Assembly (NCBI GenBank): GCA_949128115.1
Contig: OX421967.1
Coordinates: 4,082,070 to 4,146,069, forward strand
DNA: 64,000 nucleotides
Origin: Anaspis maculata
Lineage: Eukaryota > Arthropoda > Insecta > Coleoptera > Scraptiidae
Reading direction: 5' to 3'
Part shown: positions 12,791 through 21,432 of the stretch, in pieces
Layout of the letters: each line of letters begins with the position of its first letter
Numbering within the stretch: position 1 is the first letter of the stretch
Notes under the pieces: model-generated
Seen by the model: the letters and a program-made list of their open reading frames with translations, nothing else
What the model was told of the DNA's origin: nothing
Databases searched by the model: none
Program-made: the position numbers and the translations under genes

Positions 12791-13265
12791 TTGGAAATAT
12801 CTTTTTATGCTCAGGTTGGTGATTTTAAAAAATCTGAATTTTCTACGACTTTTTGCTGGTGGGTGCCACAAAAGTACACTGATGCATTATGTGTGTGTGC
12901 AGATTGCGAAAGAACAACCAACACCATTGAATATATTCTTGGTTTAGTACTAGTGTGTGAACTCAAGGGGGCGCTTCAGCACAGGAGGTCACAAATGGGT
13001 GTCATACCCAAACTTGCACAAAGCACTTCTAATTACTTGTGGCAACCTGATGAATTCACTTATACACCACTAAGTTTTGAAGATCCGAGGATTTCCTTCA
13101 TATGCAAAGTCAATATGCTTCTATAAAAGCTGTTCTATAAGTTCTAGCCTTAAGCGGTGATTATTTTTGAGACAGTGAAGGTTTTTGCTGTGGCAACCGT
13201 GTGTAAGACGCCACAACTAGAGCGGACGCCACAGCATAGGTCGTTGCACGCACAAGTCGCCACAG
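12791..13265. other. Non-repetitive stretch, no gene supported
   Basis: A plus-strand frame of about 118 residues (12770-13126) starts in the satellite and runs through here. It contains CVCADCE and a run of ordinary residues, but no recognised domain, and its first third is repeat sequence. It is left uncalled. Confidence 0.35.
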
Positions 13266-13279
13266 TTAATGGGGTACAA

Positions 13280-13470
13280 ACACACATACACACACACACA
13301 CACAGACAGACATCATTCTGAAAATGGTCTTAATCGTCTTGGGGGACCTCAAAACGGATATATCCGGTGAAATCTCCAAACTTTTTTTCTGCACGATTAC
13401 AATACTTTCCCTCCGTGTTCGTGGGTGGGCCGGGAAAGTAAAATGTACCACCCATCAACTGCTGTGTATC
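13280..13470 (-). repeat. Family Y fragment with AC microsatellite
   Basis: After an (AC)n/CAGACAGAC run comes ATCATTCTGAAAATGGTCTT, then a GTCTTGGGGGACCTC block. This is the reverse complement of the Y start seen at 15590-15660 and 41930-41990. Confidence 0.6.
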
Positions 13471-14115
13471 AATTCACAGGGTGAAAACTACTTTTCATCT
13501 TAAATTTTTTTTCTTGGTGGGACTGAACTAGATTGAAGCCGGTTCCAGTTCTTTTGCAAGCTTATATTGTCATACTGAACATATGAAAAGGATACATCTT
13601 TGCAACTGCTACTTTACAATTTACAGGGTGAAAAATCATTTTCACGTTCCAATTTTTTTCTTGGTGAAATTGGCTCACACAACAATTGCGACTGATTCTT
13701 CTGTACACTTGAGGTTTCTAGTCAAACATATCAAAATATTACATTTCTGCTACAGCTACGTTTTTTTTTTTCACAAATTTGAATGTTTGGGTATATTCGG
13801 GTATATTGCATCAAAAATTCAAAAAATCATGGAACGCAACCAAACATTTGAATTTGTAAATGAAAACATAGCTGTAGCAGAAATGTATTATTTTGATATG
13901 TTTGACTGAAAACCTCAAGTTTACAGAAGAACCAGCCGCAATTGTTGTATAAGCCGATTTCATCGAGAAAAAAATTGAAACGTGAAAATTACTTTTATAA
14001 GCTTGCAAAAGAAGTGGAGCAATCTAGATCAGTTCCACCAAGAAACAAAATTGAAGATGAAAAATAGTTTCCACCCTGTGTCTTGATACGCAGCAGTTGC
14101 TGGGTGGTATATTTT
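13440..14115. repeat. Inverted-repeat element P5
   Basis: ACCACCCATCAACTGCTG at 13447 pairs with the complement at about 14090-14108, and CACAGGGTGAAAACTA at 13476 pairs with 14068-14083. TTGCAAGCTTATA at 13553, GTAGCAGAAATGT and AAACATTTGAATTTGTAA (complement near 13775) continue the arms to a centre near 13790. Predicted frames on the two strands encode nearly the same peptide, as expected of a hairpin and not of a gene. Confidence 0.75.
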
Positions 14116-15440
14116 TCATATTATGTTCATTGGAAGACTATGGCATATCAAACTAGCCTGAAACCGTTATTTTTGGTCATCAGGTTTTCAAGAAACAAAG
14201 AAAGTGAAGAAAAATAATCAGCTCCCACCCTGTATAATGATTTGTAGCAGTCCCAGAGTTGAGGACTTTAGATATGTTGAAGGTGGGACTGTGAGCTTGC
14301 CATGGTAAAAAAATCGTTTTTGTTTGAATTAACTCCAGCGAAGCACCAATTTTTTTCTATTTCCAATATACTAAAAACGCGAGGGAAAACGTAAAAAAAA
14401 ATATTTTTGAGGAAACGGCTGAAATTTGAAGCCATAATAGATCATCTGCAAATATTTCAAATTATCAATCCCCAAAAAATCCTTACCTTGAAAATTGTCA
14501 GGATTATCAAAATTTTATTGACAGCTCAATGGTGCCAAGCAATTTTTTTTGCGATACTCGTAGCATGTTCCATGTAGTTTTTAAATGTGAAAATAATTTC
14601 GAAAAAATATACATTGAGAACGTCTTTTTTGAAAAAAACTCTGAAGCTTTTTTCATCAAAGCCGGCCCTGGAAATTCCGAACTGCTTGATTAGGCGATGT
14701 GTTGAATATCAATAGTAGAAAATACTCACAAAATTTCAATCGGATCCATTGGATCGTTCTAAAGATATGGCTTATTTGAGGAATCGGCAAAATTCATGAA
14801 TCACCCTGTAACTTCAAAACGAACAGCGTTAGAGAATTTTCAAAGCCAGATGCTGGTTTGCCTGAAAAAACTGGACCTACCCTCAGGCTATGTCCATTTG
14901 GTGGTGAATCACCCTGTTTATGACACTAATGATTTACTTTGGCAAGTTAGTTGTCGGAAAAATAATAAAATAGGTAGTCAAATAATTTTGTATCGCGGCA
15001 AGATGGTTTTGGTTTTCACAGTTCACTTGAAAAAAAGTTATTTTCGCAGCATTTTGTCTGCAGAATTCAACTCTGCATGGATGAATGGTCTAATTCGTTC
15101 CTAATACAGGGTGTCGCGTAATTTTTATATTTTAATTTATTTGACCACCTATTTTATTATTTTTTTGACAGCTTTTTTGTCTGAATAAATCATAAATGTT
15201 ATATATTTTTGTAATGAGAAAAAGACGCTGCATCAAATGACGTAATAAAATATTTAGTGTTGCGATTGAAATAAAAAAGTTGCATGTCACACCCTGTATA
15301 CGGTACCAATTGGAAACTTCCAGACGATCGGCTCAAGATCTCCGGGAAAAATTGTTGGGGAAAAGTTTTTAGTTTTTCAAAATAACTCAAAGGGGAATCT
15401 CCTAGAGGGGGGGTGAATTTTATCGTGAACACCTGTACAT
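14110..15440 (-). repeat. Dispersed repeat family X, copy 2 (inverted)
   Basis: Reverse complement of 1270-2570, with CACCCTGT motifs at about 14228, 14804, 14910 and 15290 at equivalent places. An extra segment (14960-15180) with a CAGGGTG motif at about 15106 is not obvious in copy 1. Confidence 0.65.
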
Positions 15441-15479
15441 GGGTTCCTGGATACTAGTCGGGAAAGTTTTGGGGTGACA

Positions 15480-16830
15480 CATCCAATTTTTTGTCATTTA
15501 TTTTCTGTTTTTATGCAACTCCACTTTTCCGGCCTCCCACCCACATGAAAAGGTGTATTGTATTGTATTCGTGCAGAAATTTTTTTGAGATTTCGACGGA
15601 TATATCCATTTTGAGGTCCCTCAAGACGATTTAGACCATTTCCAAAATGATGTCTGTCTGTCTGTCTGTGTATCTGTCTGTCTGTGTGTCTGCAATCTTT
15701 CATGATAACTGCCGAATCGTCCATCCGATCGACTTGAAATTTGGTATGCAAAAATGGTTTTTCTGTGGAATGAGCCCGTTAGTTTTCGGCTGTCATTGTC
15801 AAACAGGAGTGTCACTATCAACAAATGTCAGAAGCTATATCTGACGGAACTTGACTTGCATTATGTCATTTGGAAGCGCTTGAAAAAGTGTATCCAGAAC
15901 AGTTTGGAGTATTGCCCTATTAGTCATTTGTCAGAGAATATAAAATGTCAAAGTTCAAAACTTTACCATTTGATTATTCAAAATCAATTCTATGGATTAG
16001 AACCAAGTTTGGCAAAGAACAACACAAGAAAAGAGTCAATTTAGGTCTGCAGTTGCAGTTCTCCACCATTTTCTAGTCAAGCGTTACGAATTTTCAAAAT
16101 TTCTTCTGGCCGTTGCCACCCGAGAGGGCCTCTCGCCAGAATTTTGACCAGAACGACTCGCCTTTGATGCAGAACTCCAATCAAAAACTCATTCCTGCTC
16201 GGCGATCGACTTTTTTCAAAAAAGTCAAACTGATATCGAAAGTATATTGGATTGGGCGTCGTGTAGACCCATTTTCAAAATCGGCACGTTTCCGGTTTTC
16301 TGACGGTAATTTTTTCAAAATGAAATTTGTGTACCGTGAATTTGAAAAAACTGCAATGCCAAATTTGACATGCAGTGAGCCCCACGAAATATTCATTTTA
16401 GGTGCAGACATGCCTCGAATGGAAGTTGGAGAGAAGATTTCAATTAAATTTTGGAAAGAAAATTTTCGAAATCGAACTCACGGTTTCCGAGTTTCCATCC
16501 CTAGAAAAACCGCAAATTCTCCAACTTTTTATCCCGTGAACAGATTTCCACCATTTTTTTTCCAAATAAGAAGTTCTAGCTCTTGAACATTTTCCAATAA
16601 TTTTCCTCTCAATTTCCCGGGAATGTCCTTGTTGAGATTGTAAAAGAGGCCTGGGTTATCGAAACCGGATTTGAATGATGGGGCTTGAAGTGAAGCCGTA
16701 ATTGACGATTTTCATAAAACATGATTTGAAGAAAGATTTGAGGTTTTCCCGGAAAATTCAAATCTCCAGATTTTTTGATTTTCTGCAATTATTTTCAATC
16801 TTTCTGTGGTGCCAATAGTCCCTGTTTTAA
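15480..16830 (+). repeat. Dispersed repeat family Y, copy 2
   Basis: The fullest copy. It starts with a ATATCCATTTTGAGGTCCCT block (15600), a (TCTG)n tract at 15650-15690 and the block CCGATCGACTTGAAATTTGG (15725), then CAGGAGTGTCACTATCAACA (15803), and ends with TTTTCCCGGAAAATTCAAAT. A 157-codon plus-strand frame (16113-16586) and its shadow are open by chance: homologous stretches at 3300-3700 and 18700-19480 do not keep them open. The TCTG run encodes a repeated CLSV or TDRQ peptide in shadow frames. Confidence 0.7.
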
Positions 16831-16892
16831 TGCTTCTGACTGCCTCACTCGCTTTTCTTTCTACATAATTTGGTTCCTAATGAAAACCTGGG

Positions 16893-17104
16893 GTTCGGCC
16901 GGTAGCTAAGAAGCTTAACGCAGCACAACACCAACCAGGAGGTCCCAGGATCAAATCCGGCCGGCGGCAACACATTTTCTGAGCAAAAATTTACTGTGAC
17001 ATCGAAATGTATAAATGTACCTATTGATGAACCAAGCTAATAAAATGTTACAAAACTCCTATAACCCAAAGAGGGTTGAAGAGGAGGAAAAAAAAATTCA
17101 ATTC
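16893..17104 (+). mobile_element. tRNA-derived SINE with target duplication
   Basis: About 212 bp flanked by a perfect 14-bp direct repeat, AATGAAAACCTGGG, at 16879-16892 and 17105-17118. The 5' part is tRNA-like: a box A-like GGTAGCTAAGAAGCTTAACG and a box B-like GGATCAAATCC at 16948. The rest is a short unrelated body and an A-rich tail just before the right repeat. The perfect repeat implies a fairly recent insertion by LINE-type target-primed reverse transcription. Which LINE mobilised it cannot be told. Confidence 0.8.
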
Positions 17105-17229
17105 AATGAAAACCTGGGAGGTACGAAGTTTCCGGAAAAAAAAACAAGCCAAGGTACCTGATAAAGGCAAATCAATGATGATAATGTGTAACCCACGAGT
17201 TATAAAGTGAATGATGAGTTGAAAACCAT

Positions 17230-17570
17230 TATATAAACCTGCAAATTTCTAACTTTTTAGCTTGTGAACAGATTTATACTAAAGTTGTTTAAACAAAGGG
17301 TAATTGATTCTTTAACATTTCCAGGCAATTTCTTTTGCAATTTTTCAAGCTTTCCGAGAGTTTTCTGCTTTAAAATCCACCGGCCTAGCTTATCGAGACG
17401 AGACTCAAATGATGGAGCTCTGAATGAGTCCCTAATTAGAGAAAATATCTCAATTCTTCAATATTTTTCTCTAACTTCCCACCCGAAGGGACATCATTTC
17501 GTGATAAAATTTCCATCCGTTCCTTGCTACTCATCGGGGAAGTTTTAGGGTGGAACAACCGATTTTTTTT
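17230..17570 (+). repeat. Family Y fragment (3' part)
   Basis: Shares with 16500-16700 and 45130-45450 the order CTTTTTAGCTTGTGAACAGA, AACATTTCCAGGCAATTT, CACCCGAAGGGACA and a GGGAAGTTTTAGGGTG end block at 17538. A 94-codon frame inside is repeat-derived. Confidence 0.55.
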
Positions 17571-18355
17571 TTAGTTGACATAGATGACACTTCATCACTT
17601 CATAGAGGGAACCTCCAGTTCAAATAATAGGACCATTTTTATTCCGGAACAGCTTGTATTATTATTCAGATTGCACGAAGGAAAAAAAAACGAAAGTAGT
17701 AGCAGACAGGTATTCACGCAGAGCAGGTGACTTTATGCTGGCGACGATGATGAGAATTGATAATAGTACAAGGTTAGAAAAGTCTATGGCCGGAAGGTGA
17801 GAGGCAAAAGTCAAGGCGGGTTTCTGTCATAGTTTCTTTAACGATTACGTCTGTCGGCGAATTTCTGCTCGGCGATGAGTGAAAGGGAAAATACACGATG
17901 AGTGAGAAGTGCGATTAGGTATTGAGTAACAATAAGACTGAGCATTTGCAGCATGCCTGATTGGAAATTAAGTAATCATGCAGAGAAAATTTTGAAAAAT
18001 CGTAATGCAGAAAATAATAACATAGGAATTCAATTAGTGAGCGAGTAGATGGGTTGAGGTATCATTAGGTATGCTAGTGCAGAGCTGGCTAGCTGTATCT
18101 CAGCTTGTTTATACAGGAAAATAGGTGAAGCTAATTGGGTTTTTTATGAACGGGATAAGGAATTACCCGCGATTAATTCAAGAAAATAATTAGGCAGGTA
18201 CCAAACCAAAATAAAATGGGAATTCAGTTACGACCTCGATTAGATATACTACCCAATCAAAATTTTATTTGTTATTTTGAGAACATTGTTCTTGTGAACG
18301 AGTGGATTTTTACCTCGATTTTTACTTGAAATATTCATTTTTTTTTTCCAACAAT
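17571..18355. other. Intergenic or intronic, nothing recognised
   Basis: If gene A's first coding exon lies left of the window, this is inside its first intron. No exon-like frame, RNA gene or repeat match was seen. Confidence 0.4.
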
Positions 18356-18359
18356 TGCT

Positions 18360-19890
18360 CACGAACGCATGAAACGGCCTCGAGTTAGTATTGAGGAGCT
18401 TCTGATGCAACTGAAAAATCGGTTGTGTGACCCCTCGTGTGACCCCAAAATTTTCCTGACCAGTGTAGTATCCAGGAACCAGTGGAGATTTTTATTCGAA
18501 ACGTCCTCACGGGTGGGAAGTTGGGATTGAAGAGAAAGTCTGAGAATAATTTGCAAAAAATTGAAAACTTTGTCAGGGAAATTTGAATTTTTCGCGAAAC
18601 CTCAAATCTTATTCCAAATTATCTCATTGTAAAAATCATTAGTTGGCTTCATTCAAGCTCCATCATTTGAGTTCGGTCTCGGAAACGCAGGCCAGTTTTA
18701 CAATTTCACCAGGAAAAATCCCGGGAATTTACAAGAAAAAATGTTGAAAAATGTTCAAGAACCAGTTACCTTTTGTTTAAAAAAATGATGGGAATCTGTT
18801 CACGAAATAAAAAGTCAGAAAATTGGCACTTTTTCCAGAGAGGACAACCCAGAAACCGTGCGTCCGATTCCGAAAATTTGGATCCAAACATTAATTCAAT
18901 CTTTTCTGCAACTTTCATTCCCATCATAATCTGCACCTCAAATGGATATTTCGTAGAACTCACCGCATGTCGCAGTTTGCACTGCAATTTTTTTCAATCC
19001 ACAGAACGTGTAAATTCAATTTTGAAAAAACTACCGTCCGAAAGACAGGAACCGTGTCGATTTTGAAACTAGGTCTACACGACGTTCAATTTAATTCACT
19101 TTACGTGTTTGTTGTGTTAATACATGAGATTTAATGACTTTTATATAAGTTGTATATGGATATTACAGTTTATGTATTTAAGTTGACATTTGTCAAAATA
19201 ACCTCAAAAATTACAAGAATCCCACAATTTTCAATATAACAAACACGTAAAATGTTGTACAACACTCTTGGCTTGTTACACAAGATGCTTTCCGACACTC
19301 AGCCTCTCACAGAACTCGGGCTGCGCCCTCGTTCTGCAAATTTCGGCTTCGTGTCTGAAAACGACTTATGTAACAGCCAACATGTACTCCAGTCGTACCA
19401 GTCAAGTCGTACCAGTACTCCAATCGTACTCCAGTCGACCAGTCGTACTGGTCAAAAACCGGGCGAGACTTTGAGCGGCAACGGCTAGGAGAAATTTAAA
19501 AAATTCATAATACCCGACTGAAAAATGGTAGACAACTGCAGCTGCAGACTCAATTTGACTCTTTTGTTGTGTTGCTTCCTGCCAAATTTGGTTCCAGTCC
19601 ATTGGATAGATTTTGAATAATTGAATGATAAGAACTTTGACCTTTTCAATTATTTGACATTTACCAGATAGGGCAATACTTCCAACTGTTCCGGATACAG
19701 TTTTTTGAGGTCTTTCAAATGACCTACACTGCAAGTCAAGCTCCGTGAGATATAGCTTTTGACTTTTGTTGACAGTGACACTTCTGTTCAACAGATGACA
19801 GCCAAAAATTAATGGGATACATAGACAAGCGGACACACAGGCAGACAGACATCATTCTAGAAAAATGGTCTCAATCGTCTTGGTGGACCT
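18360..19890 (-). repeat. Dispersed repeat family Y, copy 3 (inverted)
   Basis: Reads as the reverse complement of 15600-16830. The closing pattern is at 18480-18620, the CACGACGTTCAAT block at 19078, AGGAAGCAACACAAC (rc) near 19570 and the start block ending at about 19890. A local insertion of CGTACCAGTACTCC-type short repeats (19385-19450) replaces the GTGCTGGTC region. Frames such as 19402-19836 lie wholly in the repeat. Confidence 0.65.
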
Positions 19891-20603
19891 ACAGGATGAC
19901 CCAGCGAGATTATTTCCCCTCCTCCATTTGAATTCTTCCTGTTGAAATAACTTGTCGGGGAAAGAAAATTTCCCCGACCATTTTTCCACAAAGTTCAAAT
20001 TTGGACACCAAAATTTTTTGTATCTTATAGTATGCTTATAGTACCTACGATCTTATAGTACTTTCAATATTCTCCGACCCTTTGTATGTGAATATTGGAA
20101 ATGTTGCGGCTTTTTCTTCTGAGTCCAGATATGTAATTTTATATCTGGATAAGATCATATACAGGGTGTTCATTTTAACACTTCTTACCCCAGGTTTCTC
20201 CCCGCCAAATTTTTCTCGGGAAAAACGTCGGTACAGGTTGATTTTCATTATGTGGGGGACTGTATCTTCATCGATCAAAATCGACCTGTTCGGCCGTTTT
20301 TCTTGAAAAAAACTTAACGGGGAGAAATCTGGGGTGGGAAGTGTGAAAATGAACACCTGTATATGATCTTATTTAAATATCAAATTTTATATTCGGACTC
20401 AGAAAAGAAAAGCCGCATTATTTCCCGTATTTAGATATAAGGTGCTCAAAAAATTTGGTGGTTGAGAGTTGGAAGTATACTATATGATCCAAATTTGAAT
20501 TCTACGGGAAAAATGGTTGGGGAAACACATCTTTTCTCACCAATTAACTCGAACGAAAAAAATTCTAACAGGGTGAGAGGAATCTCGGTGGATCACCCTG
20601 TAC
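19890..20603. repeat. Inverted-repeat element P6, about 0.71 kb
   Basis: The ends match as complements: CTACAGGATGACCCAGCGAG at 19889 against CTCGGTGGATCACCCTGTAC ending at 20603. Inner blocks pair in order: GTCGGGGAAA with TTTCCCCGAC-type sequence, ATACAGGGTGTTCATTTTAA at 20159 with AAAATGAACACCTGTATA at 20345, and the TTTTTCTCGGGAAAAACG block with its counterpart near 20290. The centre is near 20247. It ends only about 165 bp before gene A's first visible exon. Frames on the two strands mirror each other. Confidence 0.75.
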
Positions 20604-20767
20604 CTTACACCTCTTTCATGTTGGTGTGGGAGCCGGGAAACAAAAATAAAAAAATGACCACTAGAAGACCACAGAAACACAGCCCACTAGAATCATGTAG
20701 AAATCACACAGCCTATAATTCACTAACAGTGATTAATCTTCAGTTTGTCTTTCCTGCAAAATTTCAG

Positions 20768-20951
20768 ATTGTTCGTAAGCATGCCGGAGCGAATGAACGA
20801 CAATGACGTCATACATTTCTTCAAAGTTCACGACACTTGCTACTCCAACTTGGACCTGGTTCCTTGCATGAAGGTTGCCTTCATGCTGGTTGACATCAGC
20901 ACAAGACAAAATCCACCGGACGGCCTGGTCGTGGTGATCGACATGAAAGGG
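20768..20951 (+). CDS. Gene A, CRAL-TRIO protein, exon (N-terminal half of lipid-binding domain)
   Basis: Encodes 61 residues of a CRAL-TRIO (Sec14-like) carrier, a cytosolic family that binds small hydrophobic ligands such as retinoids, tocopherol or phosphoinositides. The peptide contains DNDVIHFFK, LVPCMKVAFMLVDIS and PPDGLVVVIDMKG, the conserved beta-strand core. A good acceptor (TGCAAAATTTCAG) fixes the start. One base completes a codon split in phase 2, the same phase as gene B. The end follows AAAGGG, where genes B and C have GTAAGC/GTAAGT; here the intron starts GTTCGT, a weak GT donor. An in-frame ATG near the start is internal by comparison with gene B. The preceding N-terminal exon is not visible upstream, so this gene is partial in the window. 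The ligand cannot be inferred. Confidence 0.85.
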
Positions 20952-21329
20952 GTTCGTATATCGTCCAATTTTTGATCAATTCGGGATTATTCAAATATTA
21001 ATTGCAACTAAAATTGAATGTTGTTCAATTGGTAACTATACAATTAAAAATTAGTTGCCTGATTAGTAATCACAATTGAATTTCAGTGCCAAGCTGCTAG
21101 TAACCAGGTATAAATAAAATTAGGTGCTCAATCATCAATTGCAATAAAGACCGGGTGGTCGACTAGTAACTACAGTTTACAAAATTAGGTGATTGATTAT
21201 TAATTGATGAGAGCTCAAATCAGTCCTGCAATTGAAATAAGGTGTTCACTTAGTAGATACAGTTGAAATTAAGTAGGTACACAGTTAAAACTAGTGATCA
21301 CAATTAAAATTATCGATATAATTGGCAAT
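20952..21329 (+). repeat. AT-rich degenerate repeat in gene A intron
   Basis: Irregular recurrence of short blocks such as TTAGTAATCACAATTGAA and ATTAGGTG(A/C)TCA. The LINE and SINE split this tract: the same TTAGTAATCACAATCAAA block resumes at 24646. Confidence 0.5.
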
Positions 21330-21333
21330 TACA

Positions 21334-21367
<34 letters not shown>

Positions 21368-21432
21368 GGTCTTTATTTAGGCGAAGTCTAGCCATGGGCT
21401 ATTCAACTCAACCTATAATAGTTTATACAAAC

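Noticed and set aside
12770..13126. 118-codon plus-strand frame
   Set aside because: It starts in the satellite, has no domain and no splice or promoter support.
13583..14008. Overlapping frames on both strands encoding similar peptides
   Set aside because: They are the expected result of the P5 palindrome.
15494..15824. Frames with TDRQ or CLSV repeats
   Set aside because: They are readings of the TCTG microsatellite in family Y.
16113..16586. 157-codon plus-strand frame
   Set aside because: It lies wholly in dispersed family Y; homologous copies do not keep the frame and no domain is visible.
1270..16640. One giant 15-kb inverted repeat
   Set aside because: Both halves of 1270-4130 occur inverted at 14110-16830, but the block order does not mirror, so these are two separate families lying side by side.
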